From positions 6,277 through 70,276 of the forward strand of contig CAJTQO010000015.1 of assembly GCA_910578405.1 (NCBI GenBank): DNA of 64,000 nucleotides, given 5' to 3'. Below are positions 43,555 to 52,304 of this stretch, piece after piece. A program made the position numbers and the translations under genes. The notes beneath the pieces are model-generated. The model was not told the origin of the DNA. It worked only from the letters and a program-made list of their open reading frames with translations, and did no database searches. The stretch's first letter is position 1. Each line of letters starts with the position of its first letter. This DNA comes from an uncultured Lachnospiraceae bacterium (GTDB taxonomy: Bacteria; Bacillota; Clostridia; Lachnospirales; Lachnospiraceae).

Positions 43555-44241
43555 TTAATACGCCCCGTCCCCGTAAAAAATAACCGGTATTGTTTTCCAT
43601 ATCATTTTTATATCCGTTAAAATCCCCATATCTTCTATGTATTTCAAATCCAGTTCCACCCACTCATCCCATGCTATATTTGCCCTGCCGCTAATCTGCC
43701 AGTAACAGGTCAGGCCGGGCTTTACCAAAAGCCTTTGCTTCTCATACTCATTACACGCTTCCATCTGGAACGTCAGGATAGGCCGCGGCCCCACAATGCT
43801 CATATCCCCCTTTAAAATGTTAATTAACTGAGGAAGTTCGTCTATGCTGTATTTCCTTATAAACTTGCCTACTTTCGTAATGCGCGGGTCGTCCTTAATC
43901 TTAAAGGCATGTCCCGACTGTTCGTTGTCCTTTTGCATCTGGGCAAATTTCTTGTCCGCGTCTTTGCACATACTGCGGAACTTATACATGGAAAACGGAT
44001 TCATATCTTTTCCCGCCCTTGGCTGTACAAAGAAAACCGGACCGCCGTCTTCTAACAAAATAGCAATGGCCGTAATCAAAAATACAGGCGACAAAATTAC
44101 CATAGCGGCGCAGGACGCGGCAATATCAAACAGACGTTTCACCGCTTTATAAAGCATCCTCTTTTCGGCATATAATCCCTTGTACCGCATGATATCGTTC
44201 TTAAGGAATATCTTTTCTACATCTCTGGTCAACGAATCCAT
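43555..44241 (-). CDS. Undecaprenyl-phosphate sugar transferase, 228 aa
   Basis: The initiating phosphoglycosyltransferase of exopolysaccharide synthesis (bacterial sugar transferase family). One N-terminal membrane helix (AASCAAMVILSPVFLITAIA) precedes the cytosolic catalytic part: FVQPRAGKDMNPFSMYKFRS, DELPQLINILKGDMSIVGPR and VKPGLTCYWQISGRAN, all family signatures. It transfers a sugar phosphate to the undecaprenyl carrier. Length fits the short form. It begins the glycan-synthesis part of the cluster after a 344-bp gap with hairpins. Confidence 0.92.
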   Translation of the reverse strand: MDSLTRDVEKIFLKNDIMRYKGLYAEKRMLYKAVKRLFDIAASCAAMVILSPVFLITAIAILLEDGGPVFFVQPRAGKDMNPFSMYKFRSMCKDADKKFAQMQKDNEQSGHAFKIKDDPRITKVGKFIRKYSIDELPQLINILKGDMSIVGPRPILTFQMEACNEYEKQRLLVKPGLTCYWQISGRANIAWDEWVELDLKYIEDMGILTDIKMIWKTIPVIFYGDGAY

Positions 44242-44340
44242 AGCTTTTCTCCTTTATCCAACATGGCGGGCTGTCAGGGAATCCCCCTGTATCCCATCCA
44301 ATCCCTGTCTGCACAGGATTTGGCAGGATGTTTTAAAATT

Positions 44341-44437
44341 ATAATCCCCACCCCCGGCCTGCGGCATGTGTTTCACTATATAATATATGTTCGAGGACTT
44401 TTACTCAAAACATGCCGCTGCCAGGGGTGGGGATTAT
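44341..44437. repeat. Long imperfect inverted repeat before the sugar transferase gene
   Basis: Arms ATAATCCCCACCCC...GCGGCATGT (44341-44369) and their near-perfect complement (44410-44437) enclose about 40 bases containing CTATATAATATATG. It lies in the 5' leader area of the glycan-synthesis genes. It may be an RNA hairpin, a miniature mobile repeat or a second recombination site; no T-run marks it as a terminator. Confidence 0.75.
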
Positions 44438-44458
44438 TGGCAATTATAACTATTTGCG

Positions 44459-44491
44459 TTCTGCCGCCCACGTTTCCACGGGGCGGCAGAA
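44459..44491. terminator. 11-bp hairpin downstream of the secreted protein gene
   Basis: TTCTGCCGCCC and GGGCGGCAGAA pair perfectly around an 11-base loop, about 95 bases past the stop codon at 44586. It lacks a clear T-run. Confidence 0.45.
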
Positions 44492-44531
44492 CAACCACAT
44501 GTTGGGAATCAATATACGGTGTTACCCGCTG

Positions 44532-44549
44532 TTAATCATGCATGATTAA
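44532..44549. promoter_or_regulatory. Perfect 18-bp palindrome
   Basis: TTAATCATGCATGATTAA is a perfect palindrome, just downstream of the secreted-protein gene. It looks like a protein-binding site; the binder is unknown. Confidence 0.4.
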
Positions 44550-44585
44550 GTAATTATTCCTTCTAAAAAATAATGGTTACAAAAA

Positions 44586-45698
44586 TTATTCTCCGGTTTT
44601 CGGGGAAACGGCCGGATTGACAGGCGTTGTGGGAGCTGCCGGGGCATTTCCCGCTTTTCCTGGATTGACCGCATTATTGCTGCCGGAATTGCCGCTGTCG
44701 CTGCTGTCTGCGCCATCGTCATTGCCGCCATCGCCGTCATTGTCCGTATCGGCCGGAGCTTCCGGGATTGCGGATTTGGGAGCGGTAACGACAAATACAG
44801 GAGAGAAGGAATCAAACACTGCCACAACCACGCCGTCTTTGCTGATATGCGCCGGAAGGCGATCCCATACGCCGTTCTTATAGTGCATTACAAAATATTC
44901 CAGGTTTTCGTCCGGGCCATTCTTTAACGGAATATTGACACGGACCGGTGTGGAGCCGTCATGCTCCGGTATGTCGATATTGGCAGAAGCCAATAACTCA
45001 ACGGAACTTTCACTGCCCTCTCCCCAAACCTGTTTTGCCATTTCTTTCGCCGCATCCACAGCCACCGACTGTACCGTGGTTTCCACGGCGTTCACCATTA
45101 CCTTGAAACCGGGAAGGTTGATGGAAACGGTTTTGTTCACCAAATCCAGCCCGGCAAACAATGTGCTGGAAGCCGCTTTTAGCGCCTCCTCGTCCTCCCC
45201 TTCAGGCAAAGCGTCCGGCACAGCCAAATCTACCTTTGCTTCCCCTTCGCTCACTATGGTGTCCGGGGCATTTACAATTGCATTCAAATCTTCAGGAGCC
45301 GTCACCACATTGTCCAAGGTCACTTCCGTTACATTGCCGTCCACCGTGGTCGTGGTCGTTTCGCTGACCTTGCCGCTTGCATCCGTTTTCTTTACCGCTT
45401 CCACCGTGCTGCCGTCCGTTTTTTCCGTTGTCACGGTTTCCACGGTCCCTACCGTCTCTCCGGCTTCGTTGGTGGTCACTTCCGTTTTTTCCGTTACTTT
45501 GTTCCCTTCCGGGGTCGTCACCGTAGGTTTGGTCGTAACAACCGTCTGCGTGCCGTCGCCGTTATCAACCGGATCGCTTACAATCGGCGGTTGGGAAGTG
45601 TCCGGGCTAAGCGAGCCCGCCGCACTTACCGGTACAGCCGCCACTAAAGACATAGCCATGCCAAGCGCCAACATGCTATAAATTTTCTTTCTTTTCAT
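44586..45698 (-). CDS. Secreted Thr/Val-rich surface protein ending in SPKTGE, 370 aa
   Basis: ATG 45698 opens a classic signal peptide (MKRKKIYSMLALGMAMSLVA, cleavage after VSAAG or similar). The mature part has Thr/Val/Glu-rich repeats (TTKPTVTTPEGNKVTEKTEV, VETVTTEKTDGSTVEA), a folded middle, and an Asp/Gly/Asn/Pro-rich linker. It ends with SPKTGE, which resembles a Clostridia sortase motif, but the stop follows at once: the membrane helix and charged tail are missing. It lies in an operon with a class B sortase and an LCP protein. It could be released, displayed by an unusual route, or truncated. Confidence 0.8.
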   Translation of the reverse strand: MKRKKIYSMLALGMAMSLVAAVPVSAAGSLSPDTSQPPIVSDPVDNGDGTQTVVTTKPTVTTPEGNKVTEKTEVTTNEAGETVGTVETVTTEKTDGSTVEAVKKTDASGKVSETTTTTVDGNVTEVTLDNVVTAPEDLNAIVNAPDTIVSEGEAKVDLAVPDALPEGEDEEALKAASSTLFAGLDLVNKTVSINLPGFKVMVNAVETTVQSVAVDAAKEMAKQVWGEGSESSVELLASANIDIPEHDGSTPVRVNIPLKNGPDENLEYFVMHYKNGVWDRLPAHISKDGVVVAVFDSFSPVFVVTAPKSAIPEAPADTDNDGDGGNDDGADSSDSGNSGSNNAVNPGKAGNAPAAPTTPVNPAVSPKTGE

Positions 45699-45762
45699 TC
45701 TCTTTCTCCTTTCCCCAAACATTTCATGTGGTTATATCAAGCTTTTCAGCCTAATACCTGCT

Positions 45763-46839
45763 TCATTGGACTTCCTCATAAAAAACTTTTAAAATCAGCT
45801 CATAAAGCGCCGTCTCGTCCAAATAAAACTCTTCAAACTTTTCCCCCCGGACGGTTTCCCCCTCCAAGGTATACAAATTCCCCCCGTCAAAATGGTAGCC
45901 CGCCATCTGCATGGCCAGATAACTGGCCTCATCTATAGAAATATCCGTCACCATGTAACGGCTTAATGTCTGGTATAACTCTACAGGGAGCGTAAAATCC
46001 GCTTTCATGGCCTGTCTTGCCGCCGCCGCATAGGCTGTCAGATATTGTTTCTGCCGTTCCAGCCTTTTGCCCGCGCTGTTAAAACTTGTCACATCCCGGT
46101 AATGCAGATAGTGGTATGCCGCCATCCCTTCCAAATGCACGCTTTCCCCTTCTTTCACATGGAAATCCCTGTACTCTATGCTTTCCAACGCTTCTACCCA
46201 AATGCCGCCGATTGCGTCGTTGAGCAACGGAATCGCTCCCATATGAATGGAGCAGTATCCATGGATAGGCAGGTTGTAAAACAGTCTGGACACCGCTTTG
46301 CGGCTGCGTTCGCAGCTTATTTCGGCTCCGTCGCCATACCCGTGCTGCAAGGTAATCTGCCCTTCGCCGCTGCCCTCATATTCCCCCTCTTTGTTGTAAA
46401 TATCCAACTGCGCCATGGTATCCCGCGGAACGCCAATCACGCAAAGCTCTTTGTTATGAGGGTTCATTGCCAATAGGAAAATAGCGTCCGACTGTCCGCC
46501 GTCTATGCCGTTTTTGGCGGGCGACACTTCCTCCATCTTGTCAATTCCAAGGAAAAGGAAAATCAGCATGTCTTTATTGTAGCGGTAATGAATCCCCTTA
46601 TACCGGAGGTCGCCCTCCTGCCAGTCCGTTTCTTCCTCTTCCATGCCGCCGCCCGTTTCTGAGCGCTCCGACATGGACAGGATAATCTGTCCGCTGTCGG
46701 CCTGGCTATACAGGCTCTCCTTTCCCGCCACGCCCATTCTCCAGAAAACAATGGCTGCCAGCAAAGCAGCCAGCAAAAGCGCCGCCAAAGCCACGAGCAG
46801 CCACCCCGCCATGCCAAGCCTTGCCCTCTTACTCTTCAT
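45763..46839 (-). CDS. LCP (LytR-CpsA-Psr) family protein, 358 aa
   Basis: LCP enzymes attach lipid-linked glycopolymers to peptidoglycan. One N-terminal membrane anchor (WLLVALAALLLAALLAAIVF) is followed by the extracellular catalytic domain: LIFLFLGIDKM, GQSDAIFLLAMNP and CVIGVPRDTMA match the LCP core, and later SAGKRLERQKQYL fits the Arg-rich substrate region. It overlaps the sortase gene by 11 bases. In this operon it probably links the neighbouring exopolysaccharide to the wall. Confidence 0.85.
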   Translation of the reverse strand: MKSKRARLGMAGWLLVALAALLLAALLAAIVFWRMGVAGKESLYSQADSGQIILSMSERSETGGGMEEEETDWQEGDLRYKGIHYRYNKDMLIFLFLGIDKMEEVSPAKNGIDGGQSDAIFLLAMNPHNKELCVIGVPRDTMAQLDIYNKEGEYEGSGEGQITLQHGYGDGAEISCERSRKAVSRLFYNLPIHGYCSIHMGAIPLLNDAIGGIWVEALESIEYRDFHVKEGESVHLEGMAAYHYLHYRDVTSFNSAGKRLERQKQYLTAYAAAARQAMKADFTLPVELYQTLSRYMVTDISIDEASYLAMQMAGYHFDGGNLYTLEGETVRGEKFEEFYLDETALYELILKVFYEEVQ

Positions 46840-47797
46840 TGAGCAATACCCCCTGCACCAGATAACGGTTGTCCGGCTTATTCGCTATGCAGGTGGATAA
46901 TACAAGAATATGGTTTCCCGGCTCCACTTCCACGTCCTCTGCCCGATTGCAGTTCATGCCGCGCACTTTTTCCACCCTTTCCATATATTTTTCAAACTCG
47001 CTTTGCAGGGCATAGTCATGCCCATAAAGCAGATGTTCATTGCCCGATTCATAGGCTGCAAAGATTTGATAGGCAAACAGCCTTTCCGGCGTATAAACAT
47101 ATACATAAGGGTGTTCCCTGAAATATTCCATATCTTCATAATCGTGCAGCCCTGCAAACATTGTGCCGTTTTTCATATTGTGGCCGTAAACTACCGTAAC
47201 CGGATCGGAAAAATCCTTTCCGTTGTACCTCTCCGTATAAATGCAGCCTGGGTATCCATAGCTCCCATCCAAGTTATAATTCAGGTAATAAAGGTCATTA
47301 TATGGATGCTGCAGTATAGGATAGTCCACCTCGCTGTCGGGAATATAAATCCAGGCGTAAATATCCGCATTCACATTTTGCTGCAAATCCTCAAAATCCA
47401 CTTCCTTTTCCGGTATGGGGACGCCCCTGTCCACAAGCGCCTGTAAATCCTGCGAAAGTTCCGGCTCCGCCTCTTCCTGGACGCTGTCGTCCGCCTCTTC
47501 CTCCGGCCGCTGCCCGGCTCCTTCATCGCCGTCTATGGTTTCCTCTATCGCCAAGCCATCTTCCGGGCCTTTCTGTCCTGCCGTCTGTCCGCCGCCGTCC
47601 TGCCCCTGCCTTGTCTGGTGAATCCCAAATGCCGCCAGGCCAATGGCTGCAACAGCCAACAGCGCCACGGCAAAGAGTTTCCATTGCTGGCCGCCCCTTT
47701 TGGGGCCGCTTCCTTCCCCTTGTTTATGGACGCTTTTTTTCCGGCCGCTTTTCTCCTTTCTATGGCTGTCTTCCTTCTTTAAATCCTGTCCTCCCAT
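46829..47797 (-). CDS. Class B sortase, 322 aa
   Basis: A cysteine transpeptidase that anchors proteins to the cell wall. After a basic N-terminus and one membrane anchor (LFAVALLAVAAIGLAAFGI), an acidic linker leads to the catalytic domain: DIYAWIYIPDSEVDYPI, VVYGHNMKNGTMFAGL with the catalytic His, and VLSTCIANKPDNRYLVQG with the catalytic Cys and Arg. These are class B features. The start has AAAGAGG. It is the first gene of the surface operon and sits directly downstream of the putative invertible segment. The best local substrate is the SPKTGE protein. Confidence 0.92.
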   Translation of the reverse strand: MGGQDLKKEDSHRKEKSGRKKSVHKQGEGSGPKRGGQQWKLFAVALLAVAAIGLAAFGIHQTRQGQDGGGQTAGQKGPEDGLAIEETIDGDEGAGQRPEEEADDSVQEEAEPELSQDLQALVDRGVPIPEKEVDFEDLQQNVNADIYAWIYIPDSEVDYPILQHPYNDLYYLNYNLDGSYGYPGCIYTERYNGKDFSDPVTVVYGHNMKNGTMFAGLHDYEDMEYFREHPYVYVYTPERLFAYQIFAAYESGNEHLLYGHDYALQSEFEKYMERVEKVRGMNCNRAEDVEVEPGNHILVLSTCIANKPDNRYLVQGVLLNEE

Positions 47798-47988
47798 AGG
47801 TCAAATACCTCTTTCCCTATCCTTTTTTCCTTTTGCGCACCATAACTCCTGCCCTGCAGGACAGGTACATCCTACATCATTTTATACCTATGATTGACCG
47901 ACATTTTCTTTCGTAAAATATCCAATTTTACGAAAATTCGACATACAGCAGTCCGCCACGCCCCTTTTTATGCGCAAAACCGGACATG

Positions 47989-48016
47989 AAAAAAAGCCGC
48001 CATGCCTTTTGACGGC
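47989..48016 (-). terminator. Terminator inside the invertible segment, facing the sortase
   Basis: Minus strand GCCGTC and GGCGGC pair around a 9-base loop and are followed by seven T. In the present orientation it would stop transcripts heading toward the sortase operon. Confidence 0.65.
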
Positions 48017-48222
48017 AAATTTGACGGCTTATAAATCCTTTCCATCTCCTCCCAATACTAGGAATATCTGTGAAAAATGCTTATTTTATGGGAAATAGCG
48101 GGCTTTTCTCATCCTCTCCTTTTGACGGCTCCTTTGACGGCTTAAAAATCTTTTTCTCTGCTCCGGCACACTACAAAAATATGTAAACAGACAGAAGTAA
48201 GTGAAAATCATCAAAAATATGG

Positions 48223-48251
48223 TTGATTTTTTGGAAAAACTGTGATAGCAT
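48223..48251 (+). promoter_or_regulatory. Promoter candidate inside the invertible segment, pointing away from the sortase
   Basis: TTGATT (48223-48228) and TAGCAT (48246-48251) are 17 bases apart on the plus strand. Inversion would point it at the sortase operon. The -10 match is moderate. Confidence 0.4.
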
Positions 48252-48335
48252 AATCAAAGTACCGTAAATACAGTGGTTTTGACCGATGGAAAAGCCGGTT
48301 TGGCTTTTCGTAAAATTGGATATTTTACGAAAATG

Positions 48336-48380
48336 TAAAACAGCCCCAGGCACAGTTGTTTGTTGTGCAGGCTGTTTTTC
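48336..48380. terminator. Bidirectional terminator of the CPBP gene
   Basis: AACAGCC (48339-48345) and GGCTGTT (48370-48376), extended by GGCACA/TGTGC, form a stem with T-runs on both strands. It isolates the switch segment from the upstream CPBP gene. Confidence 0.7.
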
Positions 48381-48436
48381 TTTTATAATAATGCTGTTCT
48401 TTCGATTCCACCCCATGTTACATATGATTTTGCCTC

Positions 48437-49291
48437 CTATCCCTTTTTCCTGCTCCAAAAAAGCAAAACACCCGCTGCCCCTACAGCGATTGCCAGCCAT
48501 AACGCACAAGCATAAGGCGTTGCCATCTTCCGAAACCGCTCTGCGTCATAGCTAACCGCAAACACCCCCACATTGGCGGCGCCATGAAACAGCACAGGCG
48601 CCCACATGCCGCCATACCATTCATATGCCGCCGTAATCGCCACGCCTAACACACAGCCATAAATCCCCTGCACCAGATTCCCATGATACGCCCCAAACAG
48701 CAGGCCGCACAGCAAAACAGCCTGCCGGGTTTTCAGGCAGCGTTTCATCCGGCGGTAAATCAGGCCGCGGAATACCAGTTCCTCCGCTAACGGTGACACT
48801 GCCCCATACAGGATAAGCCCCAGGCCAAATCCTACGCTGTATTGCCTTGCGGAAATATCCGTATAATTTTTTGACATTTCCGTCACTCCCAAAAAGGCCA
48901 ACAGTATGTTCATGCCAACTGCCAGGGAAACCGCGCATAAAAGAAAAAGAAAACATTCCAACCGTTTCACTTTCCTTTTTGGCCTTTCTCCATGGCCTCC
49001 CAGCCATATGCCGCATATGCCCTGGCGCTCTCCTTCCGGCCACAGTTCTTTCCTGGCCATTGGCCAGACCGCCCAGGCGCCAATGCACAATGCCAGCCCA
49101 TTGCGCACGCCATCCACTGCCCCTGCATGGGCTTCCATGAAATGCCGATGCCCTGCCCCAAAGCCTGCCAGGCTCCAACCCGTCAGGAACGCCAGAAATA
49201 CAGAAGCCAGGTCATGCGCCACATAATATGCCAAAAACGGCAGAAGCACACTTGTTATGCCGTTTAAAACACTTTTATCCCTTCCAGTCAA
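48437..49291 (-). CDS. CPBP-family intramembrane metalloprotease, 284 aa
   Basis: A polytopic CAAX-protease/bacteriocin-processing (Abi) protein. The catalytic motifs are present: EELVFRGLIYRRM (EExxxR) and FGAYHGNLVQGIYG with the second-motif His. About eight hydrophobic segments are seen. Translation appears to start at a TTG (49291) with AGGAG upstream, an unusual start. It has its own terminator and no bacteriocin genes beside it. The substrate is unknown. Confidence 0.85.
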   Translation of the reverse strand: MTGRDKSVLNGITSVLLPFLAYYVAHDLASVFLAFLTGWSLAGFGAGHRHFMEAHAGAVDGVRNGLALCIGAWAVWPMARKELWPEGERQGICGIWLGGHGERPKRKVKRLECFLFLLCAVSLAVGMNILLAFLGVTEMSKNYTDISARQYSVGFGLGLILYGAVSPLAEELVFRGLIYRRMKRCLKTRQAVLLCGLLFGAYHGNLVQGIYGCVLGVAITAAYEWYGGMWAPVLFHGAANVGVFAVSYDAERFRKMATPYACALWLAIAVGAAGVLLFWSRKKG

Positions 49292-49511
49292 TTTTTTCTC
49301 CTATTCCGGTTCCGCGCATTTCCATCTCTTCGCCTCTGCCATGGCGAATGGATGCAGCAATGCCTTCTCCTTACATCCATTCAAAAAGTGATATCCTTTG
49401 AAAAAAAGAATCCCATGCCCTTCTTCTGTTTCAAATTATATCACTTTTTTGAATTTATACAGTTATAACGCAAATAACGTTTTCAGTCCCAGGCACAGCC
49501 ATTATCCCGGC

Positions 49512-52061
49512 CTAAGCCAGCTTCAAAATCATTCCTAACACGCGTTTGGCCGCCAACTGCAGTTCCGCCCTGCATAACGCATACGGGTGGGATGCGTCGG
49601 AAAGCGCCTTCATAATATCCGCTTTATCGGAAGGGATGCCAGGCATTGTAATGTCGTTGCCCGCCTTTACATTGCCTGCACAGGATGCGGAAGGCCACTT
49701 CTCCCCTTTTTCGCCCATACCGCCCGTTACCAGCCAGTCTGTCATAACCACGCCTTTAAATCCCCATTCGTCACGCAGCGTAGCCGTCTGGATATCTTTC
49801 GTGCTGCAGGCATGTTCGCCGTTGATTAAGTTGTAAGAAGTCATCAGGAAATGAGGCTGCGATTTCTTCACGCAGATTTCAAACCCTTTCAGGTAAATCT
49901 CCCGCAGCGCCCGCTCCCCTACATTGCTGTTGGAGAAGTAACGGTTCGTCTCCTGGTTGTTACATGCATAATGCTTAATCGTGGTCGCGCAGCCCTCATG
50001 CGCCTGCACGCCGTCCGTAATGTCCGCCGCAATGCATCCGGCAAGGTGCGGATCTTCTGAATAATACTCAAAGTTACGTCCGCATAACGGAGAGCGGTAT
50101 ATGTTCATAGCCGGAGCCAGCCACAGATGAGTCCCGAACATTTCCATTTCATGCCCTACCAGGTCGCCGCAGCGTTTTGCCAGCTCATCGTTCCATGACT
50201 GGGCAATCCCCGTGCCAATCGGAATCGCCACGCAATACTGATAATTGGTGGCAGCCGCTTTCTCCTCTTCGCTTGGCTGCGGCGCATGGTTCGCCATTTC
50301 CTGCTGCTCTTGCGGCGTCAGCATCGCCATAAAGTCTCCGCCAAAATTGGAGGAAGTCGCCTTTGCCATCCCGCCTACCATCTTATACGTAGGAGATAAA
50401 CGCAGACCTGCAGGCCCGTCTGCCATTACCAAAGCAGGCACGCCCAATTCTTCCAACTGATGTGTGGTTTCCCCTGCCGCGCCTGCCACGGTGGAAGCCG
50501 CATTCCCAATCACTTCCATCAAATCTTCCGCGTCTTTGTAAGCGCCAATGCACAGGTAAGCAAGCTGCTCGTCCGTTAACCCTGCCACAAATTCGTCCAA
50601 TGTCTTTGCGCCGCTTTTCACTTCTTCCCATTTTACGCAAGGCCCTGCCGGAAGCTCAGCCGGGATTTCCTCGTAAACCGCTTCCTTCACTGCCAAATCC
50701 GCCGCCTTGATTTCCACTGTTTTCGCCTTTGCCTTTTCCTCCGCTTCCCCTTCGTATGTCCATGGTTTCCCTTCCGGTTTCAAATCCTGGAACCCGCTGT
50801 CGCCGCAGATGTTTTTCAGTTTTTCCACCGCTTTGGACTCATCCAGCGAAACCGCCCCTGCAATATGGGTATTTCTGGAGCTGTTGCCCACACGGATATA
50901 ATACGTTCCCGCCTCCATCACATAGGAAGCGCACTTAACGCAGTAAGAAGCCATGGACTGTGTATCGAATGTCACTGTCACCTCCTGGCTTTCCCCTGGC
51001 GCCAGTTCTTTTGTCTTTCCATACCCTGCCAGCTCCTGGTATGGCTTATCCAGATTCCCTGCCGGAGCGGAATAGTAAACCTGCACCACTTCCTTGCCCG
51101 CCGACGAACCTGTGTTTGTCACCACTGCAGTAACGGACACTTTGGATGCATCCGCCTGCATATCCTTCGGCTCCACGGTAAATGTCGTATAGCCCGCGCC
51201 ATACCCGAAAGGATAGGCAGGGACATAGCCGATGGAGTCAAAATAGCGGTAGCCTACATAAATCCCTTCCTTATAATATGTATCATTGGGGTCGCCAAAA
51301 CCTTCCGTGGATGCATAATCTTCAATCGGCGCCCAAGTCATGGTCAGTTTCCCGGACGGATACGCTTTGCCTAACAGCACATCGGCCAGCGCATCCCCGG
51401 TAGCGGAACCCAACTGCCCCAAAAGCAGAATGCTCCCTATGGCTTCCACTGGCTTTAAATCCACCATGCCGCCCACATTTAACACAAGGGCAAATTTCTC
51501 ATATTTCTCGTTCAATGCCAGAATATCACGCACTTCCGTCTCCGTCAGGTTAATGTCCCCTGCCACAGGCTTACGGTCTGCGCCTTCCCCGGAATTACGC
51601 ACCAGCACATAGATTGCCGTATCCCCTTCCCCATCCAGGGCAAGTTCGTACTCCGGCTCCGGACATGCTTTCCCCATGGCGTAGAACATCATCTGCCTCC
51701 TGTCCACGCCCGCCGCTTCCGCCTCTTTACGCAGCCCGCCGAAAAACGCGGCTTTGGCGTCTGCCACTACCTTATCATAACTGTCCAGCCAGCCCTCTGT
51801 GGTAATTTCAAAGCCGGCATTTTTCAGCCCTTCTTCCACTGTCACAAAATGCCGTACATTCACATCCCCTGACCCTGTGCCGCCTTTAATCGTCTTCCTC
51901 GCACCGCTTCCATATAACGCAAGCTTGCCGGCCCCTTTAAGGGGAAGCGTCCCGTCATTTTTCAAAAGAACCATACATTCCGGCGCCAGCTTACGCACCG
52001 CTTCTATATGCGCCTTCTCAAAAGCCTGGATATCCGGTGATTCGATTCTGATCTTGTTCAT
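49512..52061 (-). CDS. GH3 beta-glucosidase with permuted domain order, 849 aa
   Basis: A glycoside hydrolase family 3 enzyme in which the C-terminal alpha/beta domain comes first (CMVLLKNDGTLPLKGAG near residue 29, GQLGSATGDALADVLLGKAY), then a fibronectin-III-like domain (VVTNTGSSAGKEVVQVYYSA), and the catalytic barrel last (GVPALVMADGPAGLRLSP, HYACNNQETNRYFSN). The nucleophile is the Asp of GVVMTDW (about D775). This reversed order is known from Ruminococcus and Butyrivibrio beta-glucosidases. No signal peptide. Start has AAGGAGGGG. It probably hydrolyses imported beta-glucosides. Confidence 0.92.
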   Translation of the reverse strand: MNKIRIESPDIQAFEKAHIEAVRKLAPECMVLLKNDGTLPLKGAGKLALYGSGARKTIKGGTGSGDVNVRHFVTVEEGLKNAGFEITTEGWLDSYDKVVADAKAAFFGGLRKEAEAAGVDRRQMMFYAMGKACPEPEYELALDGEGDTAIYVLVRNSGEGADRKPVAGDINLTETEVRDILALNEKYEKFALVLNVGGMVDLKPVEAIGSILLLGQLGSATGDALADVLLGKAYPSGKLTMTWAPIEDYASTEGFGDPNDTYYKEGIYVGYRYFDSIGYVPAYPFGYGAGYTTFTVEPKDMQADASKVSVTAVVTNTGSSAGKEVVQVYYSAPAGNLDKPYQELAGYGKTKELAPGESQEVTVTFDTQSMASYCVKCASYVMEAGTYYIRVGNSSRNTHIAGAVSLDESKAVEKLKNICGDSGFQDLKPEGKPWTYEGEAEEKAKAKTVEIKAADLAVKEAVYEEIPAELPAGPCVKWEEVKSGAKTLDEFVAGLTDEQLAYLCIGAYKDAEDLMEVIGNAASTVAGAAGETTHQLEELGVPALVMADGPAGLRLSPTYKMVGGMAKATSSNFGGDFMAMLTPQEQQEMANHAPQPSEEEKAAATNYQYCVAIPIGTGIAQSWNDELAKRCGDLVGHEMEMFGTHLWLAPAMNIYRSPLCGRNFEYYSEDPHLAGCIAADITDGVQAHEGCATTIKHYACNNQETNRYFSNSNVGERALREIYLKGFEICVKKSQPHFLMTSYNLINGEHACSTKDIQTATLRDEWGFKGVVMTDWLVTGGMGEKGEKWPSASCAGNVKAGNDITMPGIPSDKADIMKALSDASHPYALCRAELQLAAKRVLGMILKLA

Positions 52062-52183
52062 AGTAACCCCTCCTTGTATGATTTAAAAGTCAATTCCTAT
52101 TTATCATAACATTTTATCAGACAAACTGCCACTATATTTTAAAAAAAGAAAAATATTTTGGACTTTTCAAAAAACAGTTTTGT

Positions 52184-52251
52184 GGTATGATAGAGCCTAG
52201 GGCGCCGTCTTTTTTGTCAGTGAAATAAATGCGACGCACGGCTGTCGCATT
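52184..52251 (+). promoter_or_regulatory. Extended -10 promoter and leader hairpin
   Basis: TGGTATGAT (52183-52191) is an extended -10 without a clear -35. A hairpin AATGCGAC/GTCGCATT (52228-52251) follows in the leader, before the ribosome site at 52291. Confidence 0.5.
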
Positions 52252-52304
52252 CCTGATGATAGAATAGCCTTTAAGTATTCTCTTACCAGAAGGAGGTGTT
52301 TGAT

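Larger units (their letters stand above)
47909..48332. repeat. Putative invertible DNA segment with 28-bp inverted sites
   Basis: Site L (47909-47936) and site R (48305-48332) are exact reverse complements over 28 bases. Each has palindromic arms TTTCGTAAAAT and ATTTTACGAAA around an asymmetric core ATCCA (L) or TGGAT (R), the layout of a tyrosine-recombinase site. They enclose 368 bp without a gene, holding a minus-strand terminator, four TTTGACGGC repeats and a rightward promoter candidate. Flanking genes are the sortase (left) and the terminator of the CPBP gene (right). The recombinase is not in the window. Confidence 0.6.

Noticed and set aside
35883..48332. A complete integrated mobile island for the glycan cluster
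   Set aside because: No integrase, transposase or flanking att-like direct repeats were seen; only the inverted 28-bp pair upstream of the sortase.
48171..48509. 112-residue ORF across the right recombination-like site
   Set aside because: It spans the site, the terminator hairpin and the CPBP 3' end in a shadow frame; no ribosome site.
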